A stretch of 64,000 nucleotides of DNA from Avichristensenella sp031550535 (GCA_031550535.1 JAVBOM010000008.1:186001-250000), one strand, 5' to 3'. Positions 1 to 8,268 are shown, numbered from the stretch's first letter. The notes: generated by a model from the letters alone, not told the origin. Made by a program: numbers and translations.

Positions 1-15
1 GAGGTGTGTCTATAA

Positions 16-141
16 ATGATGGGGACTACAGGGCCTACCGGCGCGGACGGCGCCACCGGCGCCACCGGTGCCGACGGAGCCATCGGTGCGACAGGGCCTA
101 CAGGGGCCGCCACATATACACACCCTCGGGAAGCCGCATGA
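16..141 (+). CDS. Short collagen-like Gly-X-Y reading frame (fragment)
   Basis: A 41-codon frame opens with two ATGs directly after an in-frame TAA at 13-15 and encodes about ten Gly-X-Y triplets rich in GAT, GAD and GPT, then a short unrelated tail and TGA. Such triplets are typical of collagen-like surface or exosporium proteins of Firmicutes, which are usually hundreds of residues long. This one is too short to be a normal member, so it is probably a remnant or the edge of a larger locus left of the window. An inverted repeat (125-135 with 196-206) follows. I see no gene between 142 and 576. Confidence 0.4.
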   Translation: MMGTTGPTGADGATGATGADGAIGATGPTGAATYTHPREAA

Positions 142-392
142 AATAAGGGTTTTTTCCATTTTGAAAAAAGGAAAACCTCCAAGATCACAGCTTGTGGCTT
201 CCCGAGTCCCTGCTTTTCACCCCTCTCATTGCTTACTCATTCTCTGTATCTCCTCCCCGGTCAACCACCCAAATATCGCTAAAAGCCACCCCCGCCGTTG
301 CAACATTTTCTTTTCCGTGTCACCGCCGAGTCTCACACTACGCCTTCGTTAGTATCCGCCATTCGGCAATTCACTGCTAGACATTTTCTCGG

Positions 393-510
393 TTTACGTT
401 GCGATTCTATTGTGGTAGAATAGATACTAAATCCATCCTACATCCTGAAAGAGGGCGCTATGCGTTTTTCCTGGGCGCTAATTTACTAGCAACCTTTCTT
501 ATGGTAAAAT
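393..510 (+). promoter_or_regulatory. Two sigma-70-type promoters upstream of the 577 gene
   Basis: Two hexamer pairs face the gene at 577. The first is TTTACG (393-398), a 17-base spacer and TAGAAT (416-421). The second is TTTACT (482-487), a 17-base spacer and TAAAAT (505-510). The -10 boxes are good, the -35 boxes moderate. The second lies about 65 bases before the start codon. Confidence 0.5.
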
Positions 511-576
511 CCAAAGTGAAACGACAGTGCAAATGCGGTAGCCACTCATTATAAATGGTAGCAAAGGAGCCAAACA

Positions 577-1422
577 ATGCGGAAAACCACCTTCAATTCC
601 GTTAGCATGAAGCCTTATCCCGGCTTACCGGAAATGCTCAAGGAATATCACGTCTACACCCAGGATAGCGGTCATAGTTTATGCGCCATTCCGCTTTCTT
701 TATTGGAGGATGCTCGCGCTGAACCATGGCAATTCGAGGTGCCTATCCCTGTAAAATATGTGCTCGAAAAAGGCTACACCTTCTTCTGCGATTACATTGT
801 GGTCGATGTCCCTTACGATGAAGAACTCGGTGTGGTTGTGGATGAAAAGTACGAAGAGTATGAAGCTCCCGCTGCCGCATCGGAGTTTATCGTAACATCT
901 GTTGGCGAAAAAATACCGCCTGTGTTGATGGGTTTCGATGAAGGTGCCCATCTCCTGGTTGATGGCAGCGGGAGCCTGATTCTGCTCATCATGTATTCAA
1001 GGCCAACCGAAAATGAAATCATGGATATGTCCTCAAAAAACAGATTCGAGTACGCATGCCTTATGAGGAACGGCGTTCTGGTTTTTCTTGCCAAGCCAGG
1101 CAAGCAGGAATGGATGGAAGCCTATTACAAGCCACCCTTTGGCGCACCTGCCCAACTGGCGACTACGATCACTGACGGCTTTGGCCTCAGTCTGTCCTTA
1201 CTGCTCGTTGACAAAGCAACTGGCATCCTCAAAATCCAAAGAATGATCGGACTGGACCAAGCATTTTCGGCAAAGTTTGTCGAACTCGCGCGGGAATCCG
1301 ATAAGATGATCGATACACCAGAAAAATGGCTGTCAGCCACCGGTCAAATGCAAAGCCGCTACACAACACACGACATGGTTGTATTGGCTGACGCGCGCGG
1401 TCAGATTCATGCGAATGGTTGA
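577..1422 (+). CDS. Hypothetical protein, 281 aa
   Basis: I do not recognise a family. The protein has no signal peptide or membrane segment and looks soluble, with mixed alpha/beta composition and an acidic stretch near residues 85-100. The start is supported by AAAGGAG seven bases before ATG. It stands alone between its own promoters and the sigma-factor operon at 1679. Stop is TGA. Confidence 0.75.
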   Translation: MRKTTFNSVSMKPYPGLPEMLKEYHVYTQDSGHSLCAIPLSLLEDARAEPWQFEVPIPVKYVLEKGYTFFCDYIVVDVPYDEELGVVVDEKYEEYEAPAAASEFIVTSVGEKIPPVLMGFDEGAHLLVDGSGSLILLIMYSRPTENEIMDMSSKNRFEYACLMRNGVLVFLAKPGKQEWMEAYYKPPFGAPAQLATTITDGFGLSLSLLLVDKATGILKIQRMIGLDQAFSAKFVELARESDKMIDTPEKWLSATGQMQSRYTTHDMVVLADARGQIHANG

Positions 1423-1608
1423 CGCTGAAAATACCAATCGGGGGCGTGGTGTGGACAGAAAATGTCATGCCATGCCTCTATTCTTTTCATTGTGCAATAG
1501 GAGGTTTCACCATGACCCAGATCGCGAAAATCTACAGAATTGAAGCTACACAAGGTTGAAGTGTATCATGATTTTTTCGGTAAATTTTACAAGTGATTGA
1601 TTTATGCC

Positions 1609-1636
1609 AACCATTTCGATACTCCATTCGTATAAT
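1609..1636 (+). promoter_or_regulatory. ECF-type promoter before the sigma factor gene
   Basis: AACC (1609-1612), a 16-base spacer and CGTA (1629-1632) match the general layout recognised by ECF sigma factors, suggesting autoregulation. A TATAAT (1631-1636) overlaps the -10 end, so vegetative RNA polymerase might also use it. Which one applies cannot be decided from sequence. Confidence 0.45.
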
Positions 1637-1678
1637 TAGTGTCTGGAGTGCACGGCCAGTAAAAAGGGTGGTGAACGG

Positions 1679-2167
1679 GTGATAGACGAAACGACGTTTG
1701 TGGATCAAGTAAAGGCATATGAACGCATGCTATACCGCGTTGCTTATGGCATCCTGCGAGATGACCAGGATTGCCTGGATGCGGTGCAAAATGCCCTTAC
1801 CAAAGCATGGGCGGCGCGGTCACGAACGAGGGAGGAAACCTTCAAAACGTGGCTCACCAGAATCGTTATCAACGAATGCTATGACACAAAGCGGAGGCAA
1901 CGCCGAGAAATAGTTATGCCTGAGATTTCGGAAGATGGAAGCCACCAGCAAGTACCTGATCTACATCTGCACGAAATGATTTCGGGCCTTAACGAAAAGT
2001 TAAGGATAACCCTTCTGCTTCACTACCTGGAAGGATATCGCGTTCATGAGATAGCCAGTATGTTGCGCATTCCATCCGGCACCGTCAAATGGCGGCTATC
2101 AAGGGCGCGAAGGGAACTCAAAGAAGTTCTCGTACGAGAGGAGGCGATCCAGGGTGATAGAATTTGA
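1679..2167 (+). CDS. ECF-type RNA polymerase sigma factor
   Basis: This 162-residue protein has the two-domain layout of ECF sigma-70 factors. Region 2 spans about residues 10-75 (acidic DDQDCLDAVQNALTKAW helix), and region 4 about 105-155, ending in a helix-turn-helix with the pattern IASMLRIPSGTVKWRLSRAR. The GTG start follows GGGTGG. The gene overlaps the next one by 14 bases, so the two are translationally coupled as sigma and regulator. ECF factors redirect RNA polymerase in response to envelope or other stress. The signal is unknown here. Confidence 0.9.
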   Translation: MIDETTFVDQVKAYERMLYRVAYGILRDDQDCLDAVQNALTKAWAARSRTREETFKTWLTRIVINECYDTKRRQRREIVMPEISEDGSHQQVPDLHLHEMISGLNEKLRITLLLHYLEGYRVHEIASMLRIPSGTVKWRLSRARRELKEVLVREEAIQGDRI

Positions 2168-2852
2168 CAAGGCTTTCAAAGAAACGCCGCTGACGTTTTC
2201 TCAAGGGATTGATCGACATTTGGAACATTTGCAACAGGAGGATTTTGCTGTGAAAAGGAAAAGTTTATCGGTTATTCTAGTTGCTGCCCTGCTACTCGTA
2301 TTGCTTACTGCATCCGCATTTGCTATCGCGAACAAAATCATAACCAGAGAAAACCCTGGCAAGATGGAGGCGTTAAGCGAATGGATACAAGGGTTTCGCG
2401 ATACAACAGAAGGCATGGATTCTGAGCAAGTGAATGAAGCATATATTAAAGAGTACCAAGGGCTATACGATCAATTGGGTGATCCGCTAACATGGTCACT
2501 TGAAGAGCGTAAATACTTTGATGACTTCAAGGTTGAGCTTTTCGGAGAAAGTTCAAAGTTCAATTATGCTTTGCCAACAGAAGAGTGTATATCTCAAGAG
2601 GAAGCAATTGAAATCGCTGTAAAACAGGTGGCTGAAGTATACTCGATTAAAGATGAAGTCTTAGAAACATACCTCGTCAGCATATCCTTTGTGGAAGATT
2701 TGGAGAACCGCTCAGTATGGCAAATCGTTGTAATAGAACCAAGCCAAAATGAGGCACAAGACTACTATGACAGCACAAAGTATGTTGTCAAGATTGATGC
2801 CTCAACCGGGGCCGTAGTGAGCATTGTAGACGCCCCAACAATCAATGGATGA
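2154..2852 (+). CDS. Membrane-anchored sigma-factor partner with PepSY-like C-terminus
   Basis: This 232-residue protein has a short cytoplasmic N-terminus, one membrane segment at about residues 37-60 and an outside domain. The last 90 residues resemble a PepSY-type fold (ISQEEAIEIAV helix, then strands ending in VVKIDASTGAVV). Position and topology fit an anti-sigma factor that holds the upstream ECF factor at the membrane. No zinc-binding anti-sigma motif is visible, so the sigma-binding part is inferred from context. It ends in TGA before a strong hairpin. Confidence 0.7.
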   Translation: MIEFDKAFKETPLTFSQGIDRHLEHLQQEDFAVKRKSLSVILVAALLLVLLTASAFAIANKIITRENPGKMEALSEWIQGFRDTTEGMDSEQVNEAYIKEYQGLYDQLGDPLTWSLEERKYFDDFKVELFGESSKFNYALPTEECISQEEAIEIAVKQVAEVYSIKDEVLETYLVSISFVEDLENRSVWQIVVIEPSQNEAQDYYDSTKYVVKIDASTGAVVSIVDAPTING

Positions 2853-2871
2853 GAAGGCGTGTAATCGAAAC

Positions 2872-2897
2872 GGAGGTTGGCATGAATGCCAACCTCC
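2872..2897. terminator. Bidirectional hairpin between convergent genes
   Basis: A perfect 12-bp stem with a two-base loop lies between the plus-strand sigma operon and the minus-strand gene ending at 2908. It lacks a strong T-run on either side, but its position is that of a shared terminator. Confidence 0.6.
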
Positions 2898-2907
2898 TCT
2901 GCGACCA

Positions 2908-3216
2908 TTACACGTCGACCATTGTCTTCATGATAAAGCACCAAGCGTTTTGGAAATAGATGCGATACCACGTGTTGGAGTAGCTAATACTGTTTCGTAG
3001 GTTTACAGTTGTGCCGTCGTTAATTCGGCCAACAAATGTGCTCGAATCGACAATCGGCGCGTTGCGAATAATCACAGTGCCGCCGTCGGGGGTATCAACC
3101 ACACCATAGAAGGAAGGGGAGTTGAAGTCCACATCGTTGTCGTAATACGCTAAAGCGGGGAGCGCGACAGCACATGTCATGACCGCCAGCAAAGCCAATA
3201 CAAGAAACTTTTTCAT
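2908..3216 (-). CDS. Small secreted protein with SH3-like domain
   Basis: The 102-residue product starts with a clear signal peptide (charged MKK, hydrophobic core, ALA cleavage region near residue 23). The rest resembles a bacterial SH3 domain (VIIRNAP, then TTVNLRNS and WYRIYF), which usually binds cell wall. SD AAAGGAG is seven bases before ATG. It is one of several small exported proteins in this region. Confidence 0.7.
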   Translation of the reverse strand: MKKFLVLALLAVMTCAVALPALAYYDNDVDFNSPSFYGVVDTPDGGTVIIRNAPIVDSSTFVGRINDGTTVNLRNSISYSNTWYRIYFQNAWCFIMKTMVDV

Positions 3217-3328
3217 TTTTTTCTCCTTTCATTTTATGCGCATGTGATTTCTCGTCACCGTGCGCGGGCGTTATGAGTAATCGAGAGACTATTCAGTTGT
3301 CGTTGTGTGAAGGTGTAAAATGTGATGA

Positions 3329-3384
3329 TGCCCTGTGGAACTCATCCCCTCGGAGATGGCAGCGGCAAGCTGTGCATCTGGGCA
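3329..3384. ncRNA. Structured RNA-like element, copy 1
   Basis: This segment shares two conserved blocks, TGTGGAAC (3334-3341) and TGGCAGCGGCAAGCT (3357-3371), with a second element at 6098-6151. Between the blocks is a hairpin (CATC with GATG), and TGCCC with GGGCA (3380-3384) can close the outer stem. In the other copy both stems have different bases that still pair, which suggests RNA rather than a protein site. I recognise no known riboswitch class, and the functional strand is unresolved. Confidence 0.4.
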
Positions 3385-3566
3385 ATCATCATGTGTAACT
3401 AGCCCAACGGTATCACCCTCCTTCTCTTGCTTTCCCGAGAGGCTCCTGTCTGGCCGTTCGCCCCTTGCCTCTTGGCTTGACTATATTGTAAAGGAGAATG
3501 GGGTGTCTTGAAAATGAAGCTGCTCAGAAGAAGCACGGAAGAATCATCACTTTCATACAGAATGAA

Positions 3567-3586
3567 GCGGTCACATTCGTGACCGC
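3567..3586 (-). terminator. Terminator after the 3605-3988 gene
   Basis: An 8-bp stem, GCGGTCAC with GTGACCGC, lies 18 bases past the stop codon on the minus strand, followed by TTCATTCT. Confidence 0.6.
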
Positions 3587-3604
3587 CTACTGGAACTTAT
3601 GCTC

Positions 3605-3988
3605 TTACTCGCTGAACAACGAGTCGATGAGTTTATCATCCTCCACTGAGAAGGCAATGATCTTCCTAAGTGCATTGCTTTGATACTGTGATAGTGTCCG
3701 CTCCGTGCGGATAAACTGGTGCCCCCAGCGTTCAGCGAACTCATAGGCAACCCTGGGCCAATCCAGCCCATCGATAACATGCTTTCGAATTACAAACCGC
3801 TCGTCTTCGTTCAGCAAAGCCAGCCACCCGTTCAGGATCGTAATCTTGAGTTCCAGCATTGCGATCCTTTTCTCATCGTCAAGACCGCCTTGGTCGTCCA
3901 GCTTTTTCCCTTGGATCTCAGCCATTGCTAAATACCCACCATACTTAGCAAAAGCTGATGTGATTAACTCCTGCTTGCACCTTAACAT
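3605..3988 (-). CDS. Helix-turn-helix-like regulator, paralogue 1 of 4
   Basis: This 127-residue protein has a core shared with three neighbours (4056, 4450, 5653): a GWLALLNEDE-type segment, a helix with W and R, and a C-terminal segment RTLSQYQSNALRKI. The layout resembles the region-4-like phage and mobile-element regulators of the ArpU/RinA kind, but no match was tested. SD AAAGGAG precedes ATG by six bases. It has its own terminator. Confidence 0.6.
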   Translation of the reverse strand: MLRCKQELITSAFAKYGGYLAMAEIQGKKLDDQGGLDDEKRIAMLELKITILNGWLALLNEDERFVIRKHVIDGLDWPRVAYEFAERWGHQFIRTERTLSQYQSNALRKIIAFSVEDDKLIDSLFSE

Positions 3989-4055
3989 CGTACGCTCCTT
4001 TCTCCATCGTCAAGAAATTATACTGGTTTCGATAGCTATCTTCATCTCTGCACAA

Positions 4056-4436
4056 TCAAGAGTCTGTACATCCAAACGCCTGAAAGATAACATCTGAGTA
4101 GCGAGTCGAAAACTCGTTAATCTTCTTTAGCGCGTTCCTTTGATATCGCCGAAGTGTGCTTTCAGCCTTTCCGTGAGTCATACCCCATTTCATCTCAAAC
4201 GCTCGCACCACGCGCGCCCACTCTACTTCGTCTACAAGGTGGGTCGTTACGACAAATGTCTCGTCGCTGTTCAGCAGCGCAAACCATCCGCTGATGATCG
4301 CCAGCTTTATTTCCACGAGCTTCATAGCCCGCTCCTGTTCGGGGTCGGCGCATGCTTGCCTTGTGGCCTCACATATCGCGGCCTCCGCCCGGTACTCTTT
4401 GTAATGGGCAAGTGCAAACCTCACCAACTTCTCCAC
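4056..4436 (-). CDS. Helix-turn-helix-like regulator, paralogue 2 of 4
   Basis: This 126-residue protein shares the GWFALLNSDE and STLRRYQRNALKKI segments with its neighbours. The GTG start at 4436 follows AAGGAGGGAG at good spacing. An ATG four bases upstream is in another frame. It is the closest relative of the 3605 protein in the array. Function is inferred only from the shared fold pattern. Confidence 0.6.
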   Translation of the reverse strand: MEKLVRFALAHYKEYRAEAAICEATRQACADPEQERAMKLVEIKLAIISGWFALLNSDETFVVTTHLVDEVEWARVVRAFEMKWGMTHGKAESTLRRYQRNALKKINEFSTRYSDVIFQAFGCTDS

Positions 4437-4449
4437 GCATCTCCCTCCT

Positions 4450-4857
4450 TCAATAAGTCGCTTGATTGAGCCAGTTTATCAACTCCTGTTCGTCTTCAAA
4501 GTCCTCGTTCAGGTGTGCGACGATCCGCCTCAACGCCATTGCTTCCAGTTTCATAAGGCTGTCATCGCCCGGCGTGTATCCGTAAACCTGGTTGATAAGT
4601 TGGGCTGCTTGCGGCAGGGCGCGCCCTTTCCCCAGGTGTTCCTGAATCACAATCATTTCATCTACCGGCAGCAGCGTGAACCATCCCTCAATGCTTGCGA
4701 TTCTATTTGCGAGGATTCCGACGCGTTCGTTGTATTGCGCGCCACCACAATCCTCCGGTCCATTTTTTTCATCTTGCGTCAAGAACGCGGCAAACTCGCG
4801 GCGATATACCTGCCAGTTCATGATCTCATTGATAACCAACGCTTCCTGAATAGCCAT
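4450..4857 (-). CDS. Divergent paralogue 3 of the regulator family
   Basis: This 135-residue member keeps the GWFTLLPVDE core and a C-terminal AMALRRIVAHL helix but has lost much of the middle helix, so DNA binding is less certain. AGGAGG lies just before its ATG, between it and the TAG stop of the upstream gene at 4870. Because that TAG is in frame with this ORF, the separate ribosome site argues that TAG is a true stop here. Confidence 0.55.
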   Translation of the reverse strand: MAIQEALVINEIMNWQVYRREFAAFLTQDEKNGPEDCGGAQYNERVGILANRIASIEGWFTLLPVDEMIVIQEHLGKGRALPQAAQLINQVYGYTPGDDSLMKLEAMALRRIVAHLNEDFEDEQELINWLNQATY

Positions 4858-4869
4858 TCCTAACCTCCT

Positions 4870-5304
4870 CTAGTCGGTCACAATCAAGTACGGTATCACC
4901 ACATTCCCGAGCACACCGTAGGCGCTCACGACAATGCAGAACGGTTTTCTCGGGCGGATAGTGAAGTAAAGGTCATGTGATGATGGCTCCCGGCCAACCG
5001 TGATTACTTGCGGGCTGCCAAACGCAACCCAGTTGCCCCACCTGTTCACCACAAACATCTGTACGAACACCTCGGTGTCTGGCGCGTCGGAATAGGCGTT
5101 TGATATGTGAAGCTGCACGCGCCCATCTGTCTTCCCGGTAGCCTTGAACGCATATGTGTTGTTGATCTGGTCAAGCGGCGATAGGGTAAGTCTGCCACCT
5201 CTCGGGTAGTGTGCCGTCCGTGGCTTCGGCAGTGCAAATGCCGTCGCGGCGGTGAGCATCAGTGTGATGAGAAGCGCTATAGCTGTGATCCTTTTCATTT
5301 TCAT
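4870..5304 (-). CDS. Small secreted protein, 144 aa
   Basis: A typical signal peptide (MKMKR, hydrophobic core, AFA near residue 24) is followed by a beta-rich extracellular domain of about 120 residues. I do not recognise the family. It ends in TAG, immediately followed by the ribosome site of the next gene, which shows standard-code use of TAG in this region. Confidence 0.65.
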   Translation of the reverse strand: MKMKRITAIALLITLMLTAATAFALPKPRTAHYPRGGRLTLSPLDQINNTYAFKATGKTDGRVQLHISNAYSDAPDTEVFVQMFVVNRWGNWVAFGSPQVITVGREPSSHDLYFTIRPRKPFCIVVSAYGVLGNVVIPYLIVTD

Positions 5305-5614
5305 TCCTTCCTTTCATGTCCGGTTTTGGGTATAGCAAAGCTCACGTTCGGAGTGCGGAACGATTCTGATTCATGCTATAGTTTTGTCTAGTCGGTACAG
5401 TTTCTTCATGTCATATGCTGGTCAGGATTGGCTCAATACCTTATGTCTCCGCTTGCCATCACCTCCTTCTTTGTCGTGGTTGTTGTTTCCCTCTTTCTGG
5501 TTATATTGTATAGCACGTGGCTTCATTTTGGAATGGCAAATACCATATCAAATCCCGAACAAAACCGATCAAATAGCGTTCATGTTACCATCACATAACT
5601 ATCGGGTGCAAAAA

Positions 5615-5641
5615 GGCCGGCAGAGCTTTCGCTTGCCGGCC
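5615..5641 (-). terminator. Strong terminator after the 5653-6006 gene
   Basis: The stem GGCCGGCA with TGCCGGCC lies 11 bases beyond the TAG stop at 5653 and is followed on the minus strand by TTTTT. Its place right after TAG supports TAG acting as a stop here. Confidence 0.8.
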
Positions 5642-5652
5642 ATTTCATGCTG

Positions 5653-6006
5653 CTATTCGTCCATCATCAACGCAACCATGTCATCGTGCTTTATCATGAA
5701 CGCCTCAATGTGTAGTAGCGCGGTCTTCAAGTACCGCCGCAGCGTTTGCTCGGTTTTCCCGTATGCCGCACCCCAAATCTTGCAGTAGTCATCCGTAATC
5801 CGTCCCCAATCAATCCCGTCAATCAATCGGAGCTTCACCACATAGGCTTCATCGGTGCTCAACAAGATCATCCACCCGTCGAGCATGGCGATTTTTTGCT
5901 TCAGGAACGCAAGCCGCGCACAGGGACAGCTTGTCCGCTCCAATACTTTCTCCTCTGCGAGATAGTCCCTTTTCTTTATAATCTCCTTCTTTATTCTATC
6001 AGTCAT
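5653..6006 (-). CDS. Helix-turn-helix-like regulator, paralogue 4 of 4
   Basis: This 117-residue protein carries the family core (GWMILLSTDE, a W and R helix, and QTLRRYLKTALLHI). SD GGAGG precedes the ATG. It stands between two secreted-protein genes and ends in TAG followed at once by a terminator. The four copies differ enough to have diverged in target or partner. Confidence 0.6.
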   Translation of the reverse strand: MTDRIKKEIIKKRDYLAEEKVLERTSCPCARLAFLKQKIAMLDGWMILLSTDEAYVVKLRLIDGIDWGRITDDYCKIWGAAYGKTEQTLRRYLKTALLHIEAFMIKHDDMVALMMDE

Positions 6007-6097
6007 CTTAGGCCCTCCAATCTGTCATCTGCTGAATCACTCCTCACTGCGCGCAAGTGGTTCTCAATCCGCTTGCGATATGCTATACTGTAATTGA

Positions 6098-6151
6098 CCT
6101 TGTGGAACACACCCTTTAGCGGGGTGGCAGCGGCAAGCTAGTGATACAAGG
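6098..6151. ncRNA. Structured RNA-like element, copy 2
   Basis: It shares TGTGGAAC (6101-6108) and TGGCAGCGGCAAGCT (6125-6139) with the copy at 3329. CCTTGT (6098-6103) pairs with ACAAGG (6146-6151), and CACCC pairs with GGGTG inside. On the plus strand a TATACT box lies just upstream (about 6085-6090) and a terminator starts two bases after the element. That gives the shape of a stand-alone small RNA of about 85 bases, although a 5-prime-UTR element on the minus strand is possible. Confidence 0.45.
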
Positions 6152-6152
6152 C

Positions 6153-6176
6153 GGGGGTGCGTTGCTGCGCACCCCC
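6153..6176. terminator. Hairpin terminator
   Basis: GGGGGTGCG pairs with CGCACCCCC. On the plus strand it is followed by TTCCTTTT. On the minus strand it lies just after the TAG stop at 6187. It probably serves both strands. Confidence 0.75.
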
Positions 6177-6186
6177 TTCCTTTTCA

Positions 6187-6582
6187 CTACTTTGTTATCT
6201 CGTTCGAGTACCGAGTGACGGAGTGGTTATTTGTCTGGAAGGTTGCTTGCAAGCGGTACGTCCCGCTGGGCAGGGAAAGGTGCGAGTAGTCCTTCTCGGC
6301 ATAGTAGGTCATCCCATACGATGTCGTGCTTGGTGCGGTCAGCGAGCAGTAATACCCCCACGAGCCACCGGTTTTTACCTGGAGAGATACGCTGGAGACC
6401 TTAATCCAGTCCACCGCCACGTATGCGCCCGCGTTGAACTGCCCAAGAAGATTCCGTTGGAGTGTAACCGTCACACTGTAGAAAACCGGATCGGCTTTCC
6501 TGAGTTCCATATCCTCCGCAAACACAGTCGTAGCCGTAACCATGCAAATCGCAAGGATCGCAATGATAATGAACCGTTTCAT
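6187..6582 (-). CDS. Small secreted protein, 131 aa
   Basis: A signal peptide (MKR, hydrophobic core, VFA near residue 22) precedes a beta-rich domain that looks like a small beta-sandwich. The family is not recognised. The gene overlaps the end of the sigma-partner gene (6579) by four bases, so it may belong to that operon. It ends in TAG next to a terminator. Confidence 0.65.
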   Translation of the reverse strand: MKRFIIIAILAICMVTATTVFAEDMELRKADPVFYSVTVTLQRNLLGQFNAGAYVAVDWIKVSSVSLQVKTGGSWGYYCSLTAPSTTSYGMTYYAEKDYSHLSLPSGTYRLQATFQTNNHSVTRYSNEITK

Positions 6583-7424
6583 TCCCCAGCCTCCTTTATG
6601 TTGTCGATAATTTTCAGCATTACCTCATTGTCAAGCGTGCCAATCAGCGCGGACGCTGTTTGTTCGGTTTTCCATGACGCAATGGTACTCCCAGTATTCT
6701 GCATCACGTATACCTTCGCGCCTCCAGGGGTTATGACGTTATCCCCATTCTCGTTTTGTTCATACGTGGAGCGCGCGATAAGTGAACTGTCATACCGGGT
6801 GTGCGAATAAATCAGGTATTCACCTCCTTCTTCCGGTATGTAGAATGCAGTGAAGTTGATCTGATTTGTTGCTCGAAGCGCTTCATAATGGTCAAGTTTC
6901 CACCCCTCCGGTAGCCACGTCGGCATCAGCGGCGAATAACCCAAGTACGTTGCAATCTCCGCGTAATCGTGGGAATGGATGGTTTCGCCCGCACCGTTCG
7001 CCGCAATCCCCGCTTTCCCCGGTGTCATGTCCTCAACTACATACTGCTGCTCATCCGGTGAAGCACCTGGCCTCAGTACGGTGCTGTTCAAGATCAGGTT
7101 CCCGGCAAACACCAGCATCAGTGCGATAGGGGTAACAATCGCGAGGCGCGCGGCCCATGTCCGCTTTGGTTTCTTCTCCATCTCAAGTATCTTCGCGCGG
7201 ATGCTCTCGAAGGGAACCGTCTCCACCTGCTTTACATCAGGGAATTGCAACGCCGTAAGCTCCCATAGAATCTTCTCAAGCTCCAGGATGTTCCCGCTGC
7301 GTTTCCTCAGCGGTTTCCGCTCCTCCACCTCCAGAAGATAGAGCACTGTCCGTCGTGCGTCGTCGATGCTGCCAGACCCACTCTGGATCGCCTCCAGAAT
7401 TTGCTCCCAACCCGTATCCTGCAT
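6579..7424 (-). CDS. Membrane sigma-factor partner with DUF4367-like domain
   Basis: This 281-residue protein has a cytoplasmic region of about 95 residues, one membrane segment near 100-120 and an outside domain. That domain contains the segment PTWLPEGWKL, typical of DUF4367 proteins that follow ECF sigma genes. The ATG at 7424 has AGGAG at good spacing. A GTG at 7445 would fuse it in frame to the sigma gene across the TAG at 7446, which is unlikely. It probably restrains the sigma factor encoded just upstream. Confidence 0.75.
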   Translation of the reverse strand: MQDTGWEQILEAIQSGSGSIDDARRTVLYLLEVEERKPLRKRSGNILELEKILWELTALQFPDVKQVETVPFESIRAKILEMEKKPKRTWAARLAIVTPIALMLVFAGNLILNSTVLRPGASPDEQQYVVEDMTPGKAGIAANGAGETIHSHDYAEIATYLGYSPLMPTWLPEGWKLDHYEALRATNQINFTAFYIPEEGGEYLIYSHTRYDSSLIARSTYEQNENGDNVITPGGAKVYVMQNTGSTIASWKTEQTASALIGTLDNEVMLKIIDNIKEAGE

Positions 7425-7445
7425 GGCAGGCTCATCTCCTTTCAC

Positions 7446-8018
7446 CTAAATAGTGCCGGTGAGCAGCAAAAAGATACCCCCCAAGAAAAAAATAGTGAAG
7501 AAATTTCTATGTTGCTGGAGCCGTTTCTTGATCTTCGCGAGCCGTGACTTCACGGCTTCTTCGGAAATGCCTTCACGGTCCGCGATTTCCCGAATCTGCA
7601 TGTTTTCGATAAAGCGCGCGATGAAGATTTTTTGCTGTGAGGGGGTGAGGATGCTTTTGCACCTTTGTACAATGGATAGGAACGCTTCGCGGTCTAGCAA
7701 TGATTCGATTGAGTCGGCGATGGGCTGGTCCATGGTCAGATTCTCCTCGAAGGTTGTCTCGCGTTTCGCCCTTCGGTTTCGCTTTCGCATCTCCGATCTG
7801 AGCCGTTTCTTGCATGTCTCCACAAGCCACCCTGGCACATTTTGATGCGTCGTCAGTTTTTCATAGTGGACTTGCGCCTTCAGGAAAGTCCACTGCACAG
7901 TCTCGGGCACCAGGTCGTCGCAATCAGTGCGAGGCCGCACCCAGGATATACACACATTGGTCAGGAAATCGCCGTAGTCCTTGTAGAGATCTTCAATAAA
8001 GACCCTTTCGGGATTCAT
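7446..8018 (-). CDS. ECF-type sigma factor with C-terminal membrane segment
   Basis: This 190-residue protein has sigma region 2 (about 5-75) and region 4 (about 115-170, with REIADREGISEEAVKSRLAK as the recognition helix). It then ends in a hydrophobic stretch of about 18 residues. A terminal membrane segment is unusual for an ECF factor and suggests the factor is itself tethered. The start at 8018 follows GGGAAGGG. Stop is TAG. It forms an operon with the DUF4367-like partner. Confidence 0.85.
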   Translation of the reverse strand: MNPERVFIEDLYKDYGDFLTNVCISWVRPRTDCDDLVPETVQWTFLKAQVHYEKLTTHQNVPGWLVETCKKRLRSEMRKRNRRAKRETTFEENLTMDQPIADSIESLLDREAFLSIVQRCKSILTPSQQKIFIARFIENMQIREIADREGISEEAVKSRLAKIKKRLQQHRNFFTIFFLGGIFLLLTGTI

Positions 8019-8058
8019 AGGTATCCCTTCCCTCATCACGTAATAACGCGTTTACATA

Positions 8059-8100
8059 AGCATAAAACGTAATGAGAATTATGTCAATATACTGACATAA
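8059..8100 (-). promoter_or_regulatory. Promoter and palindromic operator of the sigma operon
   Basis: On the minus strand TTGACA (8083-8088), an 18-base spacer and TATGCT (8059-8064) form a good promoter. A perfect 8-bp inverted repeat with a six-base spacer, TTATGTCA with TGACATAA (8079-8100), covers the -35 box and looks like an operator. The cognate regulator is unknown. The rest of the gap to 8268 shows nothing else. Confidence 0.65.
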
Positions 8101-8268
8101 TATTATATATTTCAGCATTATTCGTCATGATTCGACGCTTGTCCGACAATAGGAATCGTCATTACCCAAACCGTACAACTACCCATTGCCGCGCAATTCG
8201 CGCCGCACTTAACCTATGCAGTCGTGAAGAGTTTTGCGCTTTCTGATTTGGGTTTGCGCGCAAGTTAG

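Noticed and set aside
125..206. Inverted repeat CTCGGGAAGCC / GGCTTCCCGAG as a terminator or IS end
   Set aside because: The 60-base loop is too long for a terminator, and no transposase or target duplication is near.
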